From: a virus
IMG/VR virus record: IMGVR_UViG_3300044796_000433
Span: 1-41,528 of that record
Direction: 5' to 3' (one strand)
DNA length: 41,528 nt
In this document: in pieces, positions 1-9,200 of the stretch
Numbering within the stretch: position 1 is the stretch's first letter
Layout of the letters: every line of letters begins with the position of its first letter
Notes under the pieces: model-generated
Told to the model about the DNA's origin: nothing
The model's database searches: none
Seen by the model: the letters and a program-made list of their open reading frames with translations, nothing else
Translations under genes and position numbers: made by a program

Positions 1-139
1 GCGTTCGCCGGCGGTATAAAGCCGAAAACGTGAAAAGGGTATAAAAAGGGCGTGAAAAGGGTTGGAAATATGTAAAAACCGGGCGGGGCGAAAAGGGTCG
101 CGGGAGGGAGGCGGGGCGGTCGCGGATTGACGGCGGGTG
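1..139. other. Left terminal region with repeated TGAAAAGGGT sites
   Basis: Non-coding, with an A-rich stretch at 15-77. TGAAAAGGGT occurs at 31-40 and 53-62, and a 9-base version (GAAAAGGGT) at 90-98. The same 10-mer is present inverted at 41356-41365 near the other end. Short A-rich sites repeated at both termini in opposite orientation are what a MuA-type transposase would bind. The exact phage end and any terminal TG dinucleotide could not be fixed, so bases at the extreme left may be host DNA. Confidence 0.45.
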
Positions 140-466
140 TCAGGCGGGCCATCTGCCAATGGGGCATCTTTCAGTGGCAAGCCATGCTTTGGCTTTAGAG
201 CATCCACAAGCGAGGCATTTCCCCCAACCACCCCAACCGGAGGAGTCCCATTGCGGACACGCCCGGCAGGCGGCTTGGCGGCCGTCTAAAGTCTCGCGGG
301 TGGTCGGCGGGAATCCGGCAGCGGCCCAGCGCGACATTGCTCCAGCAAAATTGACCGCCAGTTCAGCGAGGGTGGGCGGGTTGAGTCGCCGCGTGGGGGA
401 TGTGTCGCTCACCACCACGCCGGCGCACGTCGCGCAATCAGCAGGTGGTGGCCGGAGTCGATCCAT
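140..466 (-). CDS. Small Cys-rich, probably zinc-binding phage protein
   Basis: A 108-residue protein, the last gene of the leftward late operon; its start overlaps the end of the preceding gene by 29 bases. The C-terminal half has CRACPQW, then KCLACGC, then ATERCPIGRW, an arrangement of cysteines that suggests a zinc knuckle. Similar small proteins ending in a CP-G-RW motif are common at the distal end of tail modules in siphophages, but I know no assigned function. The first 35 residues contain CATC and could hold an alternative start. A structural or assembly role is inferred only from position. Confidence 0.6.
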   Translation of the reverse strand: MDRLRPPPADCATCAGVVVSDTSPTRRLNPPTLAELAVNFAGAMSRWAAAGFPPTTRETLDGRQAACRACPQWDSSGWGGWGKCLACGCSKAKAWLATERCPIGRWPA

Positions 467-1514
467 CAGCCTGGCTCACATAGTTGCGGCACAAATCTAG
501 CGGCTCGCGTCCACCAAAATAAGGGAACGCGTTTGGCGGGTTCGTGATGGCATACCCAACCGAAATCACCCCACCTTGGAAATCCACCCAGTTGTCGAAA
601 AACAAGGTGGCCGGCACATCCCAATCAGTAATGGACGGCGGCGAGCCGGCTGGAACGCACTGGTAGGAACTGGCGCATGTCGGGGTGTTCGTGGCCTCAT
701 AGAACCCCGTCGACCAAAAATTGATGTTGGTGTTCGTCTGGCAACAGGCGAGCGATCCCGGACTCCCAATCGCGGCCGTCGTCGCGTTCACGTACGGCGG
801 GAAGTTCCACCGGAGATTAAACAGATCATCGCTCTGGAAATTCACCGTGGTGGCCCCGCACGTCGCGGTCTGGGCGGTCATGGGGGTGTTCGTGTTGCTA
901 CTCGTGATAGCCCCAGTGTGGTCGTAGCCCAGGACGGTGACATCTCCCCACTGGAGAGAGCTAGGCGACACAGTGGCGAGGCCGGAGGCCAACTCCGCCA
1001 TCAAGTCATCAACGGACCAACCGCTGGAATACGCCCAATCCTCGCTCGCCTCCTCCTGCCCAAACGAATTGTTGTAGTGGACTAATTTGTGGCTTTGGTT
1101 GGTGGCGAGGTCGGTGACTTGGCCAATAGACCATCCGGAAATCGGGTTCAGCGCCTCGCGTGCGTCAAAATATGTGGAGGACGATCCCGTGCCGCCACCC
1201 GGCTGGGTGTAGGTGTTGGTGACCGTGTCATACGCGGGGTCGAATGCGTTCTTGGCGATGACGCGGATCCATTGGGCGTAGTAGAACCCGGAATACGACG
1301 GGTTTTCCCCCACAAACGCGGTCATATCGTTGTACGTGCGGGTGTAGGTCTCCACAAGCCACCCCTGGGTGACGTCGACCGTGAACAGCGGCGCGAAACC
1401 AAAGAGTGGATCCAAATCGCCCTGGAAAGCGTTCCAGTTTTGAAAAATCTGGACCTGCCGCATCTCGTAGATCAGTCCACCGCAGCCGCAACTGCAATCG
1501 CCCAGAAATCCCAT
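438..1514 (-). CDS. Distal tail / baseplate-associated protein, Cys-rich
   Basis: About 358 residues. I chose the ATG at 1514, two bases after the TGA of the hub gene (TGATTATG, re-initiation spacing). An upstream ATG at 1535 would add seven hydrophobic residues and overlap that gene by 19 bases. The N-terminus carries a GDCSCGCGG cluster and the last residue is Cys; further Cys pairs (ACCQT, SSYQC) suggest metal binding or disulfides. The middle is rich in Asn, Thr, Tyr and Trp, like beta-rich adhesion or baseplate proteins. It follows the hub gene in the tail operon. No named family was recognised, so the role is inferred from position. Confidence 0.6.
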   Translation of the reverse strand: MGFLGDCSCGCGGLIYEMRQVQIFQNWNAFQGDLDPLFGFAPLFTVDVTQGWLVETYTRTYNDMTAFVGENPSYSGFYYAQWIRVIAKNAFDPAYDTVTNTYTQPGGGTGSSSTYFDAREALNPISGWSIGQVTDLATNQSHKLVHYNNSFGQEEASEDWAYSSGWSVDDLMAELASGLATVSPSSLQWGDVTVLGYDHTGAITSSNTNTPMTAQTATCGATTVNFQSDDLFNLRWNFPPYVNATTAAIGSPGSLACCQTNTNINFWSTGFYEATNTPTCASSYQCVPAGSPPSITDWDVPATLFFDNWVDFQGGVISVGYAITNPPNAFPYFGGREPLDLCRNYVSQADGSTPATTC

Positions 1515-1516
1515 AA

Positions 1517-3625
1517 TCAATAAGGCTGAGAACAAGGGACAATGATTCGTTTCAGCGTTCCGCTATCGCAATACTGAATCTCCCGGAATGACACAGGGTG
1601 ATAGTTTCCATCCGTGCCCAGAAGGTCGTTTGGATGAAAACAGAATTGGGCTGTCGTGACGGCGTTGGACGCGGGAGGCGATGTGTTTCCCGGCCCCGGT
1701 AGCGGGCTTCCCGCGGCCGCGCCAACGAGAGCTGAACCCTGAAGTTGGGCCACGCCTTGATTTTGGCCGGATGGCCCGCTTGCGACAGGCACATTCGTCC
1801 CGAACGTCTGCCTCACCGCGTTCCCCCCGGCGCTATTATTCAGCGGCGTGATGTCGCCCAAATCCGCCGATTGCTGAATCTGCGGACTGAGCTGCGTGGC
1901 CGCGTTCACAATCATGGGCCGGTACCGGTTCACCCGGGTCAACTCGATCAGATCGGCCCCTCCTAAATGCTTCGGCGGGCCAAAGGTCACCGTCGTGCGT
2001 CCAGTGACCAGGTCGACATCAATGGCCTGCACCACCGCGTTCATGTTGGCCCACGCGCTCTGGGACGATCCGGTCAAATTGAGCGTGTTGCCCAACCCGA
2101 CCAATTGCGTGGCCTCCACCTGGGTGAACGTGATCGACCCGTCAAACACCAATGTCCCCACGCCCTCGTAAATGTATTGCGCCAGATTCGCGGGCGCGAT
2201 CTCCGGCAATTGCTGGCTCGCCACCGCGCTGTACGTGTTGGTCCCGATCGGCGCGTTGGTCAACATGATGTCAACCGAAATATCCTTCGTGCCAATATCC
2301 CCGTCGATGCCCGTGAACGGGCCGCCGGCGGGGTCCATTCCGTTCGTGTTGGGGAATTTGCATTGGTAGGCGATTTTCGCGAGCACCCGCGTCCGGGCCG
2401 CTAGCACCGGGCCTCCGCCGCTCAAGACCATCCATGGCGCCACCTGTCCGCCATCCGGCAACAGCTCGCGATACACGCCGTAGCCGGGATCATTGGTCAA
2501 CGATAGCGCCTTGATCACCGCGCTGGTGCAATTCGCCAGCCACGGCTGCTTCGCCACCCACCAACTATCCGCGTGAATGTCGCCATTCACGCCGGCCGAG
2601 CTGATGGCCGCCACTTGGATCGTTCCTCGCACCGTGTTTTTCGACCCGCCGAAAAGCTCGATCGTTGACCGGAAAGCCCCCACCTCGGCCCCACTGGCCG
2701 ATGGCGGGTAAACCTGGCTGGCCAGCCCCAGGTATTCTTTACCGTCCACTATGTTGGGCTGCTCATACTGAATGAGCACTGAAGGCCGCAATAAATCATA
2801 ACGCGGGTTCACCGCGATTTCCGTCGCGCCACCGCCCGCGATGGGCAGGCTTGCCGGCGCGAGCGAGGCCCGGCGCGCCACATGGAGCGTGGGATATTGA
2901 CCCGCCCCCGTGCCCGCCGTGGAGTAGTCGATCCACACCACGCCATCCGGCATCCACCGCATCTGTTTCAGAATCACCTCGCTGCACATGATGTCCCGGA
3001 CTTCCTCGCTCGGGATATCGATGTTCGGGACCGTCGCGTCGCTCAAATAACCGGTAAAATTGAGCGGCACACGCGGCAATGGATTACTTGAGGCGTCCTT
3101 GCGCGGGAAAGGGCTCGCGTTAATGCAATAATTGGCCGCGTCGGTGATCTGCCATCCCGTGGTCTGGCGGTTGTAGTTGCTCCCGGGAGAGAGTTGCTGC
3201 CATGGGTTCAACACGCAATGGGACCGATACGGCTGGTCGATCACCGTCTCAAATGTCGCCCAGGTCTGGGCGTAGGGTGTCTGGGTCAGATACCACCACG
3301 GCCCGCTGATCTCGAATTGTTGCCGCTCGGATCGCGCGCTCCCCATCGCCGGCGTCTTGGTCACGATCCCGTAGAAAAAGCAGGTCCCGCCCGCCCCGTT
3401 GGAGCCGCCGTATTGCTTGAGCATGACGATGCTCTTATAGGGAAAGAGCGCGTTCGCGTCGCCTTTCTGGAAGGGCGCGGACAGTGTCAGGACATCCGTC
3501 TGTTGGGAGGCCAGCCGGATCATCGCGGCCGCGATACCCCAGCCGGCCAGCGATTTCTCGCTCGACCAGGCCAGCGTGTTCGGGTCCTGGTTGGCGATTG
3601 TCCAGGTGATCGGGGCCGCGCTCAT
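1517..3625 (-). CDS. Tail tip / baseplate hub-like protein
   Basis: A 702-residue protein encoded directly after the tape measure gene; its ATG overlaps that gene's TGA (ATGA). The position and size fit the central hub or distal tail component that caps the tube. The N-terminal 130 residues (MSAAPITWTIANQ, then PYKSIVMLKQYGG and a GIVTK segment) resemble the first barrel of gpD/gp27-type hubs. The C-terminal third is Ser/Gly/Pro-rich and contains KHLGGADLIELTR before a low-complexity linker. It has no recognisable hydrolase motif. The hub assignment is inference from synteny plus weak sequence character; a host-range role is possible. Confidence 0.6.
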   Translation of the reverse strand: MSAAPITWTIANQDPNTLAWSSEKSLAGWGIAAAMIRLASQQTDVLTLSAPFQKGDANALFPYKSIVMLKQYGGSNGAGGTCFFYGIVTKTPAMGSARSERQQFEISGPWWYLTQTPYAQTWATFETVIDQPYRSHCVLNPWQQLSPGSNYNRQTTGWQITDAANYCINASPFPRKDASSNPLPRVPLNFTGYLSDATVPNIDIPSEEVRDIMCSEVILKQMRWMPDGVVWIDYSTAGTGAGQYPTLHVARRASLAPASLPIAGGGATEIAVNPRYDLLRPSVLIQYEQPNIVDGKEYLGLASQVYPPSASGAEVGAFRSTIELFGGSKNTVRGTIQVAAISSAGVNGDIHADSWWVAKQPWLANCTSAVIKALSLTNDPGYGVYRELLPDGGQVAPWMVLSGGGPVLAARTRVLAKIAYQCKFPNTNGMDPAGGPFTGIDGDIGTKDISVDIMLTNAPIGTNTYSAVASQQLPEIAPANLAQYIYEGVGTLVFDGSITFTQVEATQLVGLGNTLNLTGSSQSAWANMNAVVQAIDVDLVTGRTTVTFGPPKHLGGADLIELTRVNRYRPMIVNAATQLSPQIQQSADLGDITPLNNSAGGNAVRQTFGTNVPVASGPSGQNQGVAQLQGSALVGAAAGSPLPGPGNTSPPASNAVTTAQFCFHPNDLLGTDGNYHPVSFREIQYCDSGTLKRIIVPCSQPY

Positions 3626-5493
3626 CGTCGGAGATTTTCCACCCGCGTAATCAGGTCCGCGTAATCCTTAAGCATGCTCTCCATGATCCCGGCCAGCTTT
3701 TGCACCGAGTCGGCGTGCTTGGCGGCCGCGTCCGTCGCTTTGTCAATCACACCGCCGAGGTGGGCGTGCTCGTTGTCGAGCGCTTTGAGTTGGGTCGATG
3801 GGTGGATTCCTGGAGCCGATCGCGCGCTGGAGAACTGGCTTTCCAGCAACTCTTTAAGTTGGGCGATCATGTCGGCTTGGGCGTCGCCCGATCTCGCCCC
3901 GGGGATTTCATTGAATAGCCGGTTCGCGCCGGGGTTTTGGCGTAAAAAGCCTTTAACTCGCGCGTCCGCGTCCTCGGTGTTTTCGGTCGCCACATCCACC
4001 CCGCGCGTCGCCGTGTCGCTCCGTAGTTTGTTCCGGAGAGACTCGTTCTCGCGCAAGAGACGCACTCGATCCTCGTAGCCCTTGCCGCCGGGTGTGATGA
4101 AAGGCTCGTAGGATTCGCGCTGGAACGATTGCGTGACATCGTCGTCCGGTCCCAGCGTCCGCTTCAGCTCCTCGAGCTTCGCGCGCGCCGCGCGCTCTTG
4201 CCGGCTGATTTCATCCACTTTCTTGGCGTTGCTCTGGATTGTTTGTTTGTCCAGGTCAAACTGCCGCAAGTAAGACTCTTGTCCCGCCTGCTTCTTGATG
4301 GCCGCGATCCGCTCCTCCTTTTGCGGGTCCGTCAGCGATCGGTCCGCCTGAATCCGCGCGATGGCCAGGTTCTTCTCGGCCTCGGCCAGTTTGTCCGCGG
4401 CCGCCTTGCTTTCCGCGAGAAGCTGCTTCTCGTGGTCCATGGCGTCGCTCGCCTCGCTGGCGGCCGCGGCCTGGTCGCGGGTCCAGTGCGAGAGGTCTTT
4501 GAGCGTGTCCGCCTCCTTGGCCGCGAGATTGGTCAGGCTGTCTGTGTTGTTGGCCAGCTCCACATGCGCGCCCGAGAGCGTGCGAATCGCGTCGTTCTCG
4601 ACCCGCGCGATGTCGCCCAGCCCCTTCCAGAGCGATTGTGCCTCGACCACGCCCGGGATGTGCGCCGCGATCACCCCGGCCAGTTTCCATATCTCGTTGC
4701 TGGCCCCCTTGATCTGCCCGGAGGTGGTCCCGGCCGCCGCCTCCATCGCGCCGAGGCCGCGCTTGGCCGCCTCCTCGCTGATGCGGTTCAACGCCTCCAT
4801 GTTCGCGAGGTGCTCGGGGACCACGCCGATCAGTTTGTTGAACCCGCGATAGTTTCCCTCCAGGGCGCGGCTCATCATTTCCGCCGCGGCTGGAACGTCG
4901 CCATCCATGAGCCCGGCCAGGTTCTTCACCGTCTCGAGGAGCTGGTTAATATTCGAGTCCGTCGCCCCATGCTGGAAGAGGGTTTTGGCCGCGCCCGAGA
5001 AATCCTGGTTGGTCTCGCGCCGGAGTTGCACGAGCGACTCGCGCAATTTGATGTACGAGTGCGTGGTGAGATTGCCGCTCTGGCCCATGGCCGCCTGCAT
5101 GGCGATCATGCTTTTCTCGGCCTCCTCGTAATTATGCAGCGCCTCGCGCAAAGCCGCGAAGGCCCCGCCCACGCTCGCCACCGGACCGAGCATGCCCAGC
5201 ATGGCGGATTGCAGCGAAGCCGCCACGCCGGCGAAACCGTCGCCACCCGCGCCACCACCACCACCGCCTCCGCCGCCGCCTCCGCCACCACCACCGCCGC
5301 CCGGCGCGGGTTTTGAGAGCGGGCTGTTCGCGATCGCGCCTTTCACCCGCTTGAGCTGCTCCTCCTGGGCGGCGTATTCCTTGCCCAAAAGCTTGGCCTC
5401 GAAGACTTGCTTCTCCAGCGAGGCTTCGACTTGTTTGGCGATATCGAGGTAACCTTGCAGCTCGATCTTGACCACTATTTGGGCGTCATTCAC
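3622..5493 (-). CDS. Tail tape measure protein
   Basis: A 623-residue protein, long and alpha-helical, with Ala/Glu/Lys/Arg-rich coiled-coil stretches (roughly 340-480) and a hydrophobic segment around 85-115 (SAMLGMLGPVASVGG). This is the usual build of a tape measure, which sets tail length and occupies the tube before injection. A run of 17 glycines at residues 65-81 separates the N-terminal helix from the body; it is coded by slippage-prone GGN triplets. Family-typical length scaling would give a tail of roughly 90 nm. It couples by ATGA to the hub gene downstream. No peptidoglycan hydrolase motif was seen. Confidence 0.8.
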   Translation of the reverse strand: MNDAQIVVKIELQGYLDIAKQVEASLEKQVFEAKLLGKEYAAQEEQLKRVKGAIANSPLSKPAPGGGGGGGGGGGGGGGGGAGGDGFAGVAASLQSAMLGMLGPVASVGGAFAALREALHNYEEAEKSMIAMQAAMGQSGNLTTHSYIKLRESLVQLRRETNQDFSGAAKTLFQHGATDSNINQLLETVKNLAGLMDGDVPAAAEMMSRALEGNYRGFNKLIGVVPEHLANMEALNRISEEAAKRGLGAMEAAAGTTSGQIKGASNEIWKLAGVIAAHIPGVVEAQSLWKGLGDIARVENDAIRTLSGAHVELANNTDSLTNLAAKEADTLKDLSHWTRDQAAAASEASDAMDHEKQLLAESKAAADKLAEAEKNLAIARIQADRSLTDPQKEERIAAIKKQAGQESYLRQFDLDKQTIQSNAKKVDEISRQERAARAKLEELKRTLGPDDDVTQSFQRESYEPFITPGGKGYEDRVRLLRENESLRNKLRSDTATRGVDVATENTEDADARVKGFLRQNPGANRLFNEIPGARSGDAQADMIAQLKELLESQFSSARSAPGIHPSTQLKALDNEHAHLGGVIDKATDAAAKHADSVQKLAGIMESMLKDYADLITRVENLRR

Positions 5494-5506
5494 GGGGGAT
5501 TAAAGG

Positions 5507-5533
5507 CTCACACGAAGGCACGAAGTCACGAAG
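5507..5533. repeat. Mini-repeat family A (8-base unit CACGAAGG/T), copy 1
   Basis: Three tandem CACGAAG units preceded by CTCA, lying in the gap just upstream of the tape measure start and overlapping the 3' end of the next small gene. Confidence 0.85.
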
Positions 5534-5726
5534 AACGCAAAGCGAACCGCTCGCGTTTGGCGGCGTCTTGGCGGGCGCGGAATTTGGCGATTAAATGGCG
5601 AGTCGGCGCGCGGACGTTGAAGATCGGATTCTTGGCGCGGATGCCTTGGCGGTTTTCCCAGCAAAGCAGGATTAGCGCGAGGTCTCGGCTGCGAGCCTGG
5701 TTGGCGGTGATGCGCGGGAGTTTCAT
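5526..5726 (-). CDS. Small basic protein upstream of the tape measure gene
   Basis: 66 residues from the ATG at 5726, which is preceded by GAGG-A6 about 10 bases upstream. The protein is basic and contains LALILLCWENRQGIRA, then FNVRAPTRHLIAKFRARQD. It occupies the slot just before the tape measure, where tail assembly chaperones or small tail proteins sit in siphophages, so a chaperone-like role is possible but unproven. Its last residues are encoded by repeat copy A1. Confidence 0.5.
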   Translation of the reverse strand: MKLPRITANQARSRDLALILLCWENRQGIRAKNPIFNVRAPTRHLIAKFRARQDAAKRERFALRSS

Positions 5727-5740
5727 GGGGCTTTTTTCCT

Positions 5741-5767
5741 CTTCGCTTCGTGCCTTCGTGCGAGACT
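5741..5767. repeat. Mini-repeat family A, copy 2
   Basis: Reads AGTCTCGCACGAAGGCACGA on the minus strand. It fills the spacer between the 51-residue and 66-residue genes. Confidence 0.8.
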
Positions 5768-5773
5768 CCTCCC

Positions 5774-5929
5774 TTAAAAACTGAACGCGATCTGGGCCGA
5801 CCACACCAGCCAGCCGATGGTGATCACCAGATGGCGCGCGCCGCAATCCTCGTCGCACTGGCCCCAGCCGATCACGAAGGTGGGCAACACTTCCAGCCAT
5901 TGATAGTGAGTTTCAAAGGAGATTTGCAT
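5774..5929 (-). CDS. Small 51-residue protein, hypothetical
   Basis: Starts MQISFETHYQWLEVLPTFVI and ends with the hydrophobic stretch LVITIGWLVWSAQIAFSF. It has two nearby cysteines (QCDEDCG) and four Trp. The ORF is short but has a well-formed amphipathic composition and fits tightly between neighbours: its start overlaps the preceding gene's end by 17 bases. It may be membrane- or tail-associated. I do not recognise a family. Confidence 0.5.
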   Translation of the reverse strand: MQISFETHYQWLEVLPTFVIGWGQCDEDCGARHLVITIGWLVWSAQIAFSF

Positions 5930-6293
5930 GGGAGTCAGATGAAACTCGCCGGCAAGATGCCAGCGGTCCCAGGGGGCGCGGTGACTTGGGGGAGTTTCGG
6001 CGCTGTCTGGTTGGTGACGTTGCTGTGGCCGAGACGGCCACTCTCCGCGGATTGCCTTCGTGGCTTCGTGGCTTCGTGCGAGACTTGGGCGCGGGCAAGG
6101 CGGGGAGGGCGAGGTCGACGCGGCGGACGCGGCGTTGGCGGGCCATGGCTCCGCCGAGGCGGCGCATGAGGCGCCAGAAGGAGCAGAAATCGGCGTAGAT
6201 GGCGTTCATGCGGGCTTGGGCGCGGGCGCGTTGCTTTCGCACTCGGGCGAGTTTGCGCACTTCTTTGGAGCGAGTTGGGCGGCGGGGGAGCAT
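5913..6293 (-). CDS. Small basic protein with a repeat-derived C-terminus
   Basis: 126 residues from the ATG at 6293, two bases after the fibre gene's stop. The first 60 residues are strongly basic and helical (RKLARVRKQRARAQARMNAI, then FCSFWRLMRRLGG). From about residue 70 the reading frame runs through family A and family E mini-repeats (KPRSHEGN, LGPLASCRR), so the ancestral protein was probably shorter and was extended when these elements inserted. The function is unknown. Confidence 0.45.
   Translation of the reverse strand: MLPRRPTRSKEVRKLARVRKQRARAQARMNAIYADFCSFWRLMRRLGGAMARQRRVRRVDLALPALPAPKSRTKPRSHEGNPRRVAVSATATSPTRQRRNSPKSPRPLGPLASCRRVSSDSHANLL
5946..5974. repeat. Hairpin mini-repeat family E (GCCGGCA..TGCCAGC), copy 1
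   Basis: Contains GCCGGCA-AGA-TGCCAGC followed by GGTCCCAGG. It lies inside the 3' part of the 126-residue gene. Confidence 0.8.
6055..6085. repeat. Mini-repeat family A, copy 3
   Basis: Three tandem CTTCGTGG units ending in CTTCGTGCGAGACT, read through in frame by the 126-residue gene (peptide KPRSHEG). Confidence 0.8.
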
Positions 6294-6295
6294 GG

Positions 6296-9200
6296 TTAGC
6301 GGTACCCGAAATTTGTGCCAGTGGTGTCCAGAGACGTGAACGTCCAGACATTGGTGGCGGCCAGCACGGCGGTTGCTCCACTGGCGCCGTTGCCGTAAAA
6401 CCAACCGTTTCCATTTACTTTCACAGTTAGGTTTGTGGCGCCGCCAATGATGATGGCGGCAATTTCATTGGTCGTGACCGGGAGTGTCAATGTGCAGTTT
6501 GTCGCGGAATTGAACGACACAAAATGGACGCGGCCCGGATTGAACACGTAATTCGTGCCCGTGGCGACGGTGTTCGGGGAATAGCTGCCCACCTCGGCCA
6601 GGTTGGTGGGAAATAGGTTGGCTGTGGTAATGCCGGTCTGTCCAATGGTAGTGAAGCTGGAGAGCCTGAGATTTCCAGAGCCGTCCAATGTCATCCATTT
6701 TGTCACCGAGGAGGATCCCACTTTCCAATACAGGATTTGGCCGAGCGCGGCGTCATTGGTTGTTCCAAACGCAGCGACCCAGACCGAGTTGGTGGACATC
6801 TGCAAGACAATGTCGCTCGTCGATGTGCCTTGCAAATCCATGCCGGCGAGCGTTCCGGATTGCCCATAGATTTCCAGGCCGAGCCCGTTTAACGGGGTCG
6901 CATCCGTTCCGATGGCGAGCGGGTCAAGGGAAAAGTTGCGGGCGACTGATCCGTCGTGACCGAGATAGATATTCCCCGAATCGAGCGGAGACACAATACC
7001 CACCTTGCCCGTTTTGTCCGCGCCAAACCCTCCGACAAACGCGGGCGCTCCCGCCGCGGTGTTTGTGTACAGGCCGATCATCATCATGTTGGTACCGCCC
7101 CACTGAAAAAGGTTGAACGCGCTACGGACATTATCCCAGCGAAGCTCGCCGATCTTCGTTTTTTGACCATCACCGGTGGGGCCGTTTGTGCCCGGCGCAT
7201 AAACCCACAATTCCAGGATACCAACATTTGTGCCGGTGGGCTTGGGAGCCTCAAGCGCCAAGGCGCCGCCGAATTGATTGCTGGAGCCGATCGCGGCGCC
7301 GCCGCCGCCGACCGTGTTCGTCAAGCCGGGTTGTTGCGCGGCCTGGCGGCGCTCAAAAGTCATGAAGCCGCCATTCTCGGACCCGACTCGGATCCCGGTC
7401 TTGGCGGTCACGACACCGGACACAGTGTCGCCATGCATGGTCTGCGACATGAGCGCGGCATTGATCGCGCGGGCTACGGCTCGCTGTCCGGCGTTGTTCC
7501 AGTGGATATAATCGCTGGGAATGACGGGCGTGTATTCCGGGTTGAGAAGCCACGTGTTACCCGGGGGGCCATTAGTGTCAGCGACGCCAATCACCGATCT
7601 GACATCAATCACTTTCACGCCAAAGACCGAGTTTGATCCCATGGCCAAAATCGTGGCGTTGAGCGCGTCGGCATTGGTCATGACTTGGAGGCTGTTTCCG
7701 GCTGAAACGTAATCGCTACTATACATCCACCCGGCGTCCGTCGTGACGTATAACTGAATGCCGTTGGTGAAACTGATCCCGGCCATATTGGTGATGGCCG
7801 AGGCGATTTGAGACGCGGTGAGTCCCGCCCCGAATCCATTGCCAGCGGCGCTGGTGACAACCACCGCGCGGGCGTGGCGAGACAGTACGTCCGCCGTCCA
7901 TCTCGCGACAAAATTGTTCACTTGCTGGCCGGATATGCTCGCGTTGAGCACAGGGACTTGGAGGCTGTTGTTAAGGATATCCGACAGGGTATATTGATAA
8001 TTATTAACCACATCGCGGACAAAAGGGTCGAACGGACCACCTCCCGCGGCTTTCCCGGAATATCGGCTATCACCAATGATCTCGTACGGCGGGGCCTGAA
8101 CGAGGGGCATGATGGCCGGGGCTCCCACGACCTTGCCGCCGATGCTGGACCAGTTGATGTTGGTGCCGAGGGGGAGCGGGCTGAGATTGGTGGCGCCCCA
8201 ACCCCAGAGGGTGTTGGTGCCATACCCGGGAAAATAGTTGGTGGCCCAATTGGGCGTGCTGAACGTGCCCGCGACATGCCACCCGGGATGATCAAAGCGC
8301 AGGATGCCGGGAATAGAGACTTGGACAATATTCGTTGAGTTGGCGACGAGTCCTGGCACCAAGTTTGTGGTGGTTCCGACCGTGTCGTAATTCCCATACG
8401 GATTGTCTCGGTAGACATCGAAGCGCAGGTCGGTCAACCCGGTGAGGGGGCCGACAACAACCTGGAGGGCTGTGATGGTGTCCGAGACCTGGATCGCGGC
8501 GTCGGCATTCGTAATGACAAACCACATGTTGGTCTGCCCGCCGGACGGGCCGTAGGCGAACGTGCCGCCGCCCGCGGGAGCGCTGTAGAGGGCGTCCGGG
8601 ACTTGGTTGGTGCTTCGTCCCGAGATGGCGTCCAGAGTGCCGCCGGTCAATGGGAGGGCGTTGGAGGCGACGACGCCCACCGACGCGGTGTAATTGCTGT
8701 TGGCCGCGGAGTAGGCGTTGGCGAGGTTGGTGGCGGCGGTACCAACAGACGTGGCGTAATTGGTGGATCCGGATCCGGCGCTGGCCTGGGCGAGGGCGAT
8801 GATGTCGTTTGTCCCCGTGATTTGCGATCCCTCTGGGAATTGCAACAGCCCGTAGACCACCGGCCCGGCCACGACGTTGCTGATGTTCTGGTAGCCCCAG
8901 CTCCCCGTCACGGACGCGCTCACGGACACCACCGGCATGCTCAGGAGGAACATGTTTGTGGTTGTGATCTGGCGCAAGCTGTAGCCCTGGGAAGGGGCGT
9001 TCGTGAGATAATAGTGAAACGCGTTGCTGAGCGTCTGGCTGTAGCTCGGGCCGATCAGAATCTCGCTGTTCAGCGTGGGGGCCGTCCGGAATGTCCCGAG
9101 CGCGAAAATCCGGATCGTGTCGCCGTCATTCGGCTGGTTGGTCATCGTGGTCCACACGGTCCGTTGGGCGAAGACGGGGCACGGTTTGGACAGGATGGAC

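Noticed and set aside
5-14. TCGCCGGCGG also found at 41505-41514, as a possible direct terminal repeat
   Set aside because: Only 10 bases, GC-rich and near-palindromic; too likely by chance in this genome.
4129-5316. 395-residue plus-strand open frame
   Set aside because: Antisense to the tape measure gene; composition (Arg/Leu/Pro strings) is that of a high-GC shadow frame.
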